A stretch of DNA of 25,730 bases from JBOCEF01 sp047610385. GTDB taxonomy: Bacteria > Pseudomonadota > Alphaproteobacteria > Rhodobacterales > Rhodobacteraceae. The DNA is taken from positions 1 through 25,730 of the forward strand of contig JBLGAC010000058.1 in assembly GCA_047610385.1 (NCBI GenBank), written 5' to 3'. The notes under the pieces were generated by a model that was not told the DNA's origin, ran no database searches, and worked only from the letters and a program-made list of their open reading frames with translations. Positions 1 to 5,775 of this stretch are shown in pieces. Position numbers and translations under genes: made by a program. Each line of letters starts with the position of its first letter. The first letter of the stretch is position 1.

Positions 1-89
1 GCGGTGACAACACGGGCATGGAGCTCAGTCGGCGGCGTCGCGCCAGACGCCGCAACCGCCGAAAGCGGCTCCTGTGAGGGCATAACCAT
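1..89 (-). CDS. Start of an unidentified leftward gene, cut by the window edge
   Basis: An open frame begins at an ATG whose first base is 89 and runs leftward off the window with no stop. It gives 29 codons beginning M-V-M-P-S-Q-E-P-L-S. An AGGAG lies 9 bases upstream of the ATG on the minus strand, which supports a real start. A second in-frame ATG begins at 83. The visible residues are small and Ala/Pro-rich, with no recognisable motif, so I assign no function. A 12-bp palindrome (112-123) lies just upstream and could belong to its control region. The gene faces away from the resolvase remnant next to it, and the join between the two looks like a recombination breakpoint. What is missing is everything to the left of base 1. 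Confidence 0.4.
   Translation of the reverse strand, partial: MVMPSQEPLSAVAASGATPPTELHARVVT
32..53. other. Hairpin inside the edge gene
   Basis: A perfect 8-bp inverted repeat (arms 32-39 and 46-53) with a 6-base loop. It lies within the partial leftward reading frame. No T-run follows on either strand, so it does not look like a terminator, and it may simply reflect GC-rich coding sequence. Confidence 0.3.
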
Positions 90-111
90 GGGTTAGGTCT
101 CCTGCGCCCTC

Positions 112-123
112 AAGTTTAAACTT
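112..123. promoter_or_regulatory. 12-bp palindrome upstream of the leftward edge gene
   Basis: AAGTTTAAACTT is a perfect 12-bp palindrome and one of the few AT-rich patches in the window. It lies about 23 bases upstream of the leftward ATG at 89 and just outside the break in the resolvase remnant. Its place between an apparent start codon and the upstream sequence fits an operator or core promoter. That function is inferred from position only. Confidence 0.3.
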
Positions 124-162
124 TAGCCACCAATATGTCTCACTCTTGTTGGCACGGAGGGT

Positions 163-555
163 GACCGCCTCGGCCGGTCGCTCAAGGACCTCATCGCCTG
201 GGTCGCCTATCTTGACGCTCAGGAAATCGGCCTGCGCTCGCTGCATGAAGCGATCGACACGACGACGCCTACCGGCAAGCTGACCTCCCACATCTTCGGC
301 GCCCTGGCGGAGTTCGAGCGCACCCTGATCCGCGATCGGACCTAGGCCGGCCTCGCAGCCGCCCACGCCCGGGGACGAACGGGTGGACGCCGCCCCGCGC
401 TCAACGCCGACAAGCGCGCCCTCGTCGTACGCCTCTACAACGAACGTCAGACGCCCATCAGCCGCATCTGCACCATGATGGGGATCTCGAAGCCCACCCT
501 CTACAGCTACGTCCGCGCAGCCAACGGCATCACCGAAGGCCCAACAGCCAAATAA
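163..555 (+). pseudogene. Serine recombinase (Tn3-type resolvase/invertase) remnant
   Basis: Read in one frame from 163 to the TAA at 553-555, this gives the later part of a small serine resolvase. It starts at D-R-L-G-R-S-L-K-D-L, continues through A-L-A-E-F-E-R-T-L-I-R-D-R-T, and ends in a helix-turn-helix DNA-binding tail (I-S-R-I-C-T-M-M-G-I-S-K-P-T-L-Y). Two lesions are visible. Roughly the first 60-65 residues, including the catalytic serine region, are absent, because homology begins abruptly near 160. An in-frame amber TAG at 343-345 stands where family members have Gln, a one-base CAG to TAG change. The gene is therefore dead. Such resolvases usually belong to Tn3-family transposons or plasmids. 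No Tn3 transposase is visible here, so this is a scar of an earlier element. Confidence 0.85.
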
Positions 556-635
556 TGGCGCCAATAACGTGCCAGATAGCGATGCCGGTCACACATGTGG
601 GCAGCTCCGTCCAGAAGGCCGATTTCCGCTTCGCG

Positions 636-665
636 GTTTAACGGTTATCCCGTAAACTGTTAACC
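636..665 (+). promoter_or_regulatory. Putative promoter/operator of the tyrosine recombinase
   Basis: An AT-rich patch directly before the recombinase ATG contains an imperfect inverted repeat, GTTTAACGG (636-644) against CCGTAAAC (650-657), followed by TGTTAACC up to the ATG at 666. No Shine-Dalgarno sequence is visible. A -10-like TAAACT at 653-658 would place transcription initiation at or next to the ATG, which suggests a leaderless transcript. The inverted repeat overlapping this -10 could be an autoregulatory operator. All functional claims here are inference. Confidence 0.35.
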
Positions 666-1271
666 ATGAGTGAAATGCGCCTCCTCGACGCCGCCGGACA
701 CCGGCTCTACCTCAACGCCGAAGAGCGGGCCGCCTTCCTGGCCACGGCCCGCCGGCAGCCCGCACGCGACCGCACGCTCTGCGAGACGCTGCACTTCACC
801 GGCTGCCGTCCGTCCGAGCTTGTGGAGTTCACCCCGGAGAGGGTGGACCTCTCGGGCGGCACGATCGCGATCCGCAGCCTCAAGAAGCGCAAGGACGCCT
901 CCGGCGCCTCAAAGATCGTCTACAGAAGCGTTCCGGTCCCGCCCGAGCACCTGGACACCCTCAACACCGCGCACGGCATCCGGGAGGCCCAGAGATCGCG
1001 CAAGCTGGCCAACGCACCGATCTGGCCGCTGAGCCGGGTGCGCATCTGGCAGATCGTCAAACGGATCATGATCGAGGCCGGCATACCGGATGCGCCGCAC
1101 CGCAGCCCCAAGGGGTTGCGCCATGGCTTCGGGATCAACGCCACGGTGAACGGCATTCCACTGTACATGCTGCAGAAGTGGATGGGGCACGCCCAGCTCA
1201 GCACGACGGCGATCTACGCCGACGCCGTGGGCAAGGAAGAGCAGGACATCGCCGCCAGGATGTCGGGGTAG
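666..1271 (+). CDS. Compact tyrosine-type site-specific recombinase (integrase)
   Basis: This 201-residue protein is a catalytic-domain tyrosine recombinase, which cuts and rejoins DNA through a covalent 3'-phosphotyrosine. Visible active-site residues are Arg48 (T-G-C-R-P-S-E-L), a Lys in the beta-hairpin region near residues 73-76, the second-Arg box K-G-L-R-H at 149-153 (Arg152), His175 in W-M-G-H and the nucleophile Tyr184 in T-T-A-I-Y-A. The usual His of the H-x-x-R box is Lys149, a known variant. At about 200 residues it lacks most of the N-terminal SAM-like core-binding domain of phage integrases, so it is either a naturally short plasmid/island type or an N-terminal truncation. No ribosome-binding site precedes the ATG. 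It lies 5 bases before the WGR gene and probably shares its transcript. All catalytic residues are intact, so activity is possible. Confidence 0.88.
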   Translation: MSEMRLLDAAGHRLYLNAEERAAFLATARRQPARDRTLCETLHFTGCRPSELVEFTPERVDLSGGTIAIRSLKKRKDASGASKIVYRSVPVPPEHLDTLNTAHGIREAQRSRKLANAPIWPLSRVRIWQIVKRIMIEAGIPDAPHRSPKGLRHGFGINATVNGIPLYMLQKWMGHAQLSTTAIYADAVGKEEQDIAARMSG

Positions 1272-1276
1272 GGACC

Positions 1277-1492
1277 ATGCATCTGACCCGGACGGAGCCC
1301 GAGATCAATCTGCACCGCTTCTACCGCATGGAGATCGTGCGCGGTCTCTTCGGGGACTGGGGTCTGGTGCGCACGTGGGGCCGCATCGGCGGGGGCGGTC
1401 GGATCCGCACCGATTGGTACGGCAGCGAAGCAGACGCCGAGGCCGCGCGCCTGGCGCTGCAAGGGCGGAAGGCGAAACGCGGCTACAGCTAA
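1277..1492 (+). CDS. Stand-alone WGR-domain protein
   Basis: A 71-residue protein that is essentially one WGR domain. W-G-L-V-R-T-W-G-R-I-G occupies roughly residues 28-38, preceded by an aromatic-rich strand (H-R-F-Y-R-M-E-I) and followed by a helix rich in Ala and Glu. WGR domains bind nucleic acid or DNA ends in PARPs and also occur as small bacterial proteins of unknown role, often on plasmids and islands. The ATG at 1277 is 5 bases after the integrase stop, so the two are probably cotranscribed. The TAA stop (1490-1492) is also the left copy of the target duplication of the IS that follows. Removing the IS restores the same stop codon, so the protein was not altered by the insertion. The family assignment is good; the function is unknown. 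Confidence 0.8.
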   Translation: MHLTRTEPEINLHRFYRMEIVRGLFGDWGLVRTWGRIGGGGRIRTDWYGSEADAEAARLALQGRKAKRGYS

Positions 1493-1519
1493 GAGCTTGT
1501 TTGAGAGGGTTCATTCCCA
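1493..1519 (+). repeat. Left terminal inverted repeat of the IS
   Basis: It begins GAGCTTGTTTGAGAGGG. Against the reverse complement of 2474-2500 it matches 21 of 27 positions, including the outer GAG and an uninterrupted TGTTTGAGA core. Confidence 0.85.
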
Positions 1520-1570
1520 CGGCATTGGCGTTGTAATTCGTGCGATGCCGGAGTCCCCTATGCGAGACGA

Positions 1571-2482
1571 ATGCCGATGCCCCGCCGCAAGCGCCGCGCC
1601 TATCCGAGCGACCGGACAAACGGCCAATGGGCCGTGATGAGCCTATGATTCCTGACGCAACTCCGGGCGGCCGCCCGCGCCGCGCGGCGAAGCGCGAGAT
1701 CGTCGAGGCGATCCTGTATCTGCTCCGCGCAGGCTGTTCATGGCGGCTGCTGCCGCACGATTTCCCGCCATGGCAGACGGTCTACCCCTACCTGCGCCGC
1801 TGGCAGCGCGAAGGGGTCTGGGCGAAGGTTCATCACCTGCTGGCCATGGCGGACCGGGAGCGCGCCGGGCGCGAAGCCTCACCCTCGGCTGCCATCATCG
1901 ACAGCCAGACCGTCAGGACGGCGGATAAAAAAGGGGGCTCAAAGGCAATGGTGAAGGGCGACCGTGGCCCCGGTGGGGCCGCGTAAGCGCCCCGAACGGC
2001 AAAAAGGTCCACGGGCGCAAGCGCGTTCGGCGGCTGGCTCGAACTGGTGGCGCTCGCCGCCTCACCATGACCGACACGGACGGCCGCCTGCTTGCGGTCG
2101 GGGTCCATGCCGCCGACATTCAGGACCGCGACGGCGCGAAGGGCGTGCTCAAACGCTCGCGGCGATCATTCCCCTTCGTGCAGACCGTGTTCGTCCCTCT
2201 CGGCGATGCCGTGCATTGCCTGCCGGGCAACGGGATGGCGGCTGCGCCGGACGCCTCGTCAAATGGGCGAAGGATAAGGCCAACGTCACGCTTACGATCG
2301 TCACGCGCATGCCTTGGATGAAGGGCTTCGTCGTCATCCGCCGCCGATGGGTCGTCGAGCGCAGCTTCGCCTGAATCATGAAGTGCCGCCGCCTTTCGCG
2401 GGACTACGAGCAGCTCGCATCCGTCGTCGAAACCCTCGTCATGATCGCCGCCGTAGCAACCCTCCTCAGGCGATGGCCATGA
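1571..2482 (+). pseudogene. IS5-family transposase, frameshifted and interrupted
   Basis: The original DDE transposase can be followed across three frames. It starts M-P-M-P-R-R-K-R-R-A-Y-P-S-D-R at 1571. A one-base deletion near 1636-1640 moves the reading to the frame carrying R-E-I-V-E-A-I-L-Y-L-L-R-A-G-C-S-W-R-L-L-P and the first catalytic Asp in I-I-D-S-Q-T-V-R. A second shift occurs between about 1965 and 1995, into N-G-K-K-V-H-G-R-K-R. The region of the second Asp is scrambled near 2200-2250, and reading then resumes with W-A-K-D-K-A-N-V-T-L and the catalytic Glu in V-V-E-R-S-F-A. There a TGA at 2372-2374 replaces the expected Trp codon. The reading ends at the TGA at 2480-2482. Some IS5 members use one programmed frameshift, but these multiple lesions mean an inactive copy. 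Confidence 0.88.
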
Positions 2483-2500
2483 CCCTTCTCAAACACACTC
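2474..2500 (-). repeat. Right terminal inverted repeat of the IS
   Basis: Its reverse complement begins GAGTGTGTTTGAGAAGGG and pairs with the left end (1493-1519). It overlaps the last codons of the transposase remnant. Confidence 0.85.
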
Positions 2501-2503
2501 TAA

Positions 2504-2937
2504 TGCTGCCGCTGCGGTGAAGGTCGCAAAGAAGCTCAATGCCGCCCCTTGCCTCGGTGCGCTCAAACTGAAGCTCGACAGCCAAGGCCCGTTCCCATAT
2601 CGGAGCGGCCCTTACCCGTTTCGCCACTGCGCCGCCCGCCTTTGCCCCCCGCGCGCACGTCCCCCGCCCCACCCGCCAGAAAACATTCCACGCGTGAGAA
2701 CATCGCAAAATCCGTGCATGGCCCGCAAGCGGCAACTGTTAGCACTACAGTTTCAGGGGGTTGGGGGGGCTGGATGGCCCGTTAGTAAGGGCGCGCCCTA
2801 AGGCACTCAGCCACCTCTCCAGCAAGCAGACGTAGGTAAATCACGGCGACACGCTGCAACCACCTTTTCGCATCCATCGTGCAGAATTTGAAAGCTTGAG
2901 ATGTATCTGCCCCCAAGCCGCAGAAGGTGCGACGGAA
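2504..2937. other. Gene-free stretch between the mobile scar and the degP terminator
   Basis: I see no convincing gene here. Open frames on both strands are short, low-complexity and lack plausible starts. Three small structures are visible. There is a 6-bp inverted repeat at about 2733-2753. There is a 12-bp palindrome AGGGCGCGCCCT at 2788-2799. On the minus strand, reading down from 2820, there is a stretch resembling the 5' half of a serine tRNA (GGAGAGGTGGCTGAGTG...), with no matching T-arm or 3' acceptor. The segment may be leftover island DNA, possibly marking an integration site. Confidence 0.5.
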
Positions 2938-2969
2938 AACGCCCCCGCAGGCGGGGCTGCGGGGGCGTT
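2938..2969 (-). terminator. Rho-independent terminator of degP
   Basis: A perfect 13-bp stem (arms 2938-2950 and 2957-2969) with a 6-base loop. It lies 40 bases past the degP stop in the direction of transcription, and on the minus strand the stem runs into a short T-run (GTTTTCC). Confidence 0.85.
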
Positions 2970-3009
2970 CAATGTCGGTTCAAAAGGAAGCGTGATGCCC
3001 ACGATGGGC

Positions 3010-4494
3010 TCAGTTTGAGAGGGCGGCGGCGATGAAGCGCAGCTCTCCCTGGGAATGGACCAGAAGCAGCACGGTCTTGCGGCCGTTATCCTCAGCGGCC
3101 TTCACCTTGGCGGCGACCTCCTCGGGGGTGGACACGGCCTCCTGCGCGACCTCAACAATCACATCGCCGACCTTCACGCCCTTGGACGCGGCGGGGCCAG
3201 CCTCGTCGATCTCGGTGACCAGCACGCCAGTCACGTCCGCAGCGATGCCGAACGCCTCACGGCCACTTGGGGTGATCAGGCTGAGCGTGAGGCCAAGCGC
3301 CGTCGTTGCCTGCACTGGCTCTTCTTGCGTGAGCGACGCATTGACCGCCGGGATCTCTTCCTCAAGCAGGCCAAGTTCAACCTTCAGGGTGCGGCTCTCG
3401 CCCTTGCGCCAGACCACGACGCGCACAGCGCCGCCAACTTCGGCCTCGGCCACCATGCGCGGCAGGTCACGCATCTCCTCAACGGCCTTGCCGTCAAAGG
3501 TCACGATCACGTCGCCAACCTCAAGCCCGCCCTTGGCGGCTGGGCCGTCTTCAACCACGCCGGACACCAGCGCGCCTGCGGCTTTGTCGAGGCCGAGCCC
3601 GTCGGCCAGTTCATCGGTCACAGCCTGGATCTGAACGCCCAGCCAGCCGCGGCGTGTCGCGCCGAATTCCTGGATCTGCTTGACCACCTTGCTGACAATC
3701 GCTGAGGGCACCGAGAACCCGATGCCGATCGAACCGCCCGAGGGCGAGATGATCGCGGTGTTCACGCCGATCACGTTGCCGTCCATGTTGAACAACGGCC
3801 CACCCGAATTGCCGCGGTTGATCGCGGCGTCGGTCTGGATGAAATCATCATACGGCCCCGACTTGATGTCACGATTGCGTGCCGAGATGATGCCTGCGGA
3901 GACTGAGCCGCCCAGACCGAACGGGTTGCCAATGGCCAGCACCCAGTCACCCACGCGCGACGTGTCGCTGTCGCCGAAGGTCACGAAAGGCAGCGGCTTA
4001 TCCGACGTGACTTTCAGCAGCGCGATGTCTGTCTTGGGATCGGTGCCGATCAGCACTGCGTCCAGCGACGTGCCATCGGGGAAATTGGCTTTGATTTCAT
4101 CCGCGCCATCGATGACGTGGTTGTTGGTCACGATGAATCCGTCGGCCGAGATCACGAAGCCTGAACCCAGCGAGGACGCACGGCGCGGGGCCTGGTCGGG
4201 CCCACCCTCGCCACCGAACAGGTCGGGGAACAGGTCACGGAACGGCGAGTTTTCAGGCAGCTGCGGACCGCGCGGACGCGCCGGCGCGGTAACCATCTGG
4301 CTGGTGGAGATGTTGACCACCGAGGGCGACAGCGTTTCGGCAAGATCGGCGAATGTTTCGGGTGCGCCACGGGCGGCGGCCTCGGAGACCGGCACGAGGG
4401 CGATCATGAACGCCGCTGCCATCATGGCGGCGCCGCGCGCAAAGCCTCTGGCCATCGTGGGACGGCGAGCGGCGAGCGATCTGACATCAATCAT
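3010..4494 (-). CDS. degP: DegP/HtrA-family periplasmic serine endoprotease (Do)
   Basis: This 494-residue ATP-independent protease/chaperone degrades misfolded envelope proteins. An N-terminal hydrophobic signal (about residues 14-42, ending near A-A-A-R-G) exports it to the periplasm. The trypsin-like domain carries the triad His126 (T-N-N-H-V-I-D), Asp156 (T-D-I-A-L-L) and Ser230 (R-G-N-S-G-G-P-L). Two PDZ domains follow (about 255-350 and 390-490), the DegP/DegQ layout. The start at 4494 is chosen because AAGGAG lies 7 bases upstream. A longer in-frame reading to 4632 has no ribosome-binding site and would bury the signal peptide. It lies 396 bases downstream of hflC, separated by strong hairpins, so it may have its own promoter. 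Its own terminator follows at 2938-2969. DegP versus DegQ cannot be separated from sequence alone. Confidence 0.96.
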   Translation of the reverse strand: MIDVRSLAARRPTMARGFARGAAMMAAAFMIALVPVSEAAARGAPETFADLAETLSPSVVNISTSQMVTAPARPRGPQLPENSPFRDLFPDLFGGEGGPDQAPRRASSLGSGFVISADGFIVTNNHVIDGADEIKANFPDGTSLDAVLIGTDPKTDIALLKVTSDKPLPFVTFGDSDTSRVGDWVLAIGNPFGLGGSVSAGIISARNRDIKSGPYDDFIQTDAAINRGNSGGPLFNMDGNVIGVNTAIISPSGGSIGIGFSVPSAIVSKVVKQIQEFGATRRGWLGVQIQAVTDELADGLGLDKAAGALVSGVVEDGPAAKGGLEVGDVIVTFDGKAVEEMRDLPRMVAEAEVGGAVRVVVWRKGESRTLKVELGLLEEEIPAVNASLTQEEPVQATTALGLTLSLITPSGREAFGIAADVTGVLVTEIDEAGPAASKGVKVGDVIVEVAQEAVSTPEEVAAKVKAAEDNGRKTVLLLVHSQGELRFIAAALSN

Positions 4495-4512
4495 AAGGTC
4501 ACTCCTTGGTGT

Positions 4513-4526
4513 GCGGACCGGTCCGC
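4513..4526. promoter_or_regulatory. 14-bp palindrome in the degP leader
   Basis: GCGGACCGGTCCGC is a perfect palindrome ending 19 bases before the degP ATG, immediately upstream of the AAGGAG ribosome-binding site. It could be an operator for a dimeric regulator, or part of an RNA fold that limits translation. Its outer four bases overlap the neighbouring inverted repeat by two positions. Confidence 0.4.
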
Positions 4527-4571
4527 GCCCGCAATCCCTGCACATGAGAGATGTGCCAAGATTGCGGGCGC
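4525..4571 (-). terminator. Large hairpin upstream of degP
   Basis: Arms GCGCCCGCAATC (4525-4536) and GATTGCGGGCGC (4560-4571) pair perfectly over 12 bp, and CACAT/ATGTG (4541-4545, 4551-4555) pair inside. No T-run follows on the minus strand, so it may be an attenuator or RNA-stability element in the degP leader rather than a classical terminator. Confidence 0.5.
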
Positions 4572-4854
4572 AACCGGATCCAGTGAGGGCATCAGATGTG
4601 TCTTTTCCGGAACGCTGCAAGACCTTCCGCACATGGAACCATCACATGCACGCGAGCAAGAAGCGAGGAGGTGGTGATCGAACCGCCATCAGCAGGAACA
4701 CTCTGACCGCCCAAGCAATCAAACAAACGCGCCGCCAGTCATTGCGCGGCGCCCATCGTTGCGCGGTCTGGTGAAATGTCGCCCGGCGCTGCCCTTCGAT
4801 CACGAAAAAGCCACCGCGGGACTGTCGGTCACAAGGCATGGATCAGGTCTGAAT

Positions 4855-4883
4855 GGTGGGGCCCGGACGCACCGGGCCCCACC
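4855..4883 (-). terminator. Hairpin after hflC
   Basis: A perfect 12-bp G+C-rich stem (4855-4866 with 4872-4883) and 5-base loop begin 7 bases after the hflC stop. The T-run is missing, so termination may be partial. A 3' end-stabilising role is possible. Confidence 0.6.
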
Positions 4884-4890
4884 GATAGGA

Positions 4891-5775
4891 TCAATTCGGC
4901 GTCAAGTTCGGCGACGCGCCACCCAGATATTCAAAGAACTCTGAGTTTGGCGACACCACCATCGTGGTGTTGGAGCCCTTCAGTGCCTCTTCGTACGCAC
5001 GAAGCGAGCGGTAGAAGGCAAAGAACTCCGGATCACGACCGAACGCTTCGGCGAACACTTTGTTGCGATCGGCGTCAGCCTCGCCTCGGATGATCTCAGA
5101 CTGCTTGCGCGATTCTGACACCAGTTCCACGGCCTGACGGTCCGCATTGGCCTGAACCTTCTGCGCGGCCTCCTTGCCTCGGGCACGCTCATCAGCGGCT
5201 TCGCGCTGACGCTCTGCCACCATGCGCTGGAAGGTCGCCTCAAGGTTCTGTTGCGGCAGGTCGGCGCGGCGCATCCGAACGTCGATGATGTCGACGCCCA
5301 GCGAGACGGCAGATCTGCGCGCACTTTCGCGGATGCGCTGCATCAGCTCAATGCGGTCGCTCGAAAGGATCGCGTCCGAGACGACCGAGCCGAGAACTTC
5401 GCGGATCGAGGCGTTCAGGATCCGCTCCAACCGCGGCAGCGCTGCAGACTCGTTCTGCACCGACTGACGGAACTTGAGAGGATCAGTGATCCGCCAGCGC
5501 GCGAACGCATCCACCACAAGACGGCGATCGTCGAGCGGGGTGATTTCGAGCGACGAAGTTTCGATCGGCAGGATGCGCTTGTCATAGTAAACGACCTTGT
5601 CGATCAGCGGAACCTTGAAGTATAGGCCGGGATCGCGGTAGCCGTTAACTTCACCAATGACCTGACCAAAGCGCAGTTTAAGCGCCTGCTGGCGTTCGTC
5701 GACGATGAAGATTGAACTGACGGTGATGAACAGCAGCACGAAAACGCCGCCGATGATGAATGGCAGTTTTTTCAT
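4891..5775 (-). CDS. hflC: HflC, SPFH/band-7 regulator of FtsH
   Basis: This 294-residue protein has an N-terminal membrane anchor (about residues 5-24) followed by V-D-E-R-Q-Q-A-L-K-L-R-F-G, the typical start of an SPFH/band-7 domain. A long Ala/Glu/Arg-rich coiled coil runs from about 180 to 235 (R-Q-R-E-A-A-D-E-R-A-R-G-K-E-A). With HflK it forms a large complex in the inner membrane, with its bulk in the periplasm, that encloses and modulates the FtsH protease. The family's usual length is matched. Its ATG shares one base with the hflK stop (TGATG), indicating translational coupling and equimolar synthesis. The hairpin at 4855-4883 follows. No lesion is seen. Confidence 0.96.
   Translation of the reverse strand: MKKLPFIIGGVFVLLFITVSSIFIVDERQQALKLRFGQVIGEVNGYRDPGLYFKVPLIDKVVYYDKRILPIETSSLEITPLDDRRLVVDAFARWRITDPLKFRQSVQNESAALPRLERILNASIREVLGSVVSDAILSSDRIELMQRIRESARRSAVSLGVDIIDVRMRRADLPQQNLEATFQRMVAERQREAADERARGKEAAQKVQANADRQAVELVSESRKQSEIIRGEADADRNKVFAEAFGRDPEFFAFYRSLRAYEEALKGSNTTMVVSPNSEFFEYLGGASPNLTPN

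Larger units (their letters stand above)
1490..2503 (+). mobile_element. Decayed IS5-family insertion sequence with TAA target duplication
   Basis: The element occupies 1493-2500 (1,008 bp) and is flanked by TAA at 1490-1492 and 2501-2503, a 3-bp duplication of the T-N-A type known for several IS5 subgroups. Its ends are imperfect inverted repeats (1493-1519 and 2474-2500, 21 of 27 positions matching by hand alignment), both beginning GAG and containing TGTTTGAGA. The interior encodes one rightward DDE transposase broken by frameshifts and a stop. The ends look good enough to be recognised by a related transposase in trans, but the element cannot move by itself. Confidence 0.88.
4495..4890. 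other. Hairpin-rich intergenic region between hflC and degP
   Basis: This 396-base spacer shows no credible gene. It contains a GC-rich hairpin just after hflC (4855-4883), a 12-bp inverted repeat with an inner 5-bp repeat (4525-4571), and a 14-bp perfect palindrome (4513-4526) close to the degP ribosome-binding site. Any degP promoter should lie here. Relatives often have a DUF2065 gene in this spacer; I do not find one. Confidence 0.55.

Noticed and set aside
25..564. Leftward frame of 179 codons across the resolvase remnant
   Set aside because: It runs antisense to sequence that clearly encodes resolvase motifs and has no recognisable domain. The leftward start supported by AGGAG (at 89) is in another frame.
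2504..2801. Short frames after the IS, on both strands (about 60-94 codons)
   Set aside because: They are low-complexity and Pro/Arg-rich with no motif, and they overlap each other. I treat the stretch as non-coding.
4495..4632. N-terminal extension of DegP to 4632
   Set aside because: The extra 46 residues would precede the signal peptide. The internal ATG at 4494 has a near-ideal AAGGAG, and the extension crosses two palindromes.
4642..4839. Possible 65-codon gene between hflC and degP, considered as DUF2065
   Set aside because: The residues do not show the two hydrophobic helices of DUF2065, no ribosome-binding site precedes the ATG, and the frame overlaps hairpin-rich DNA.
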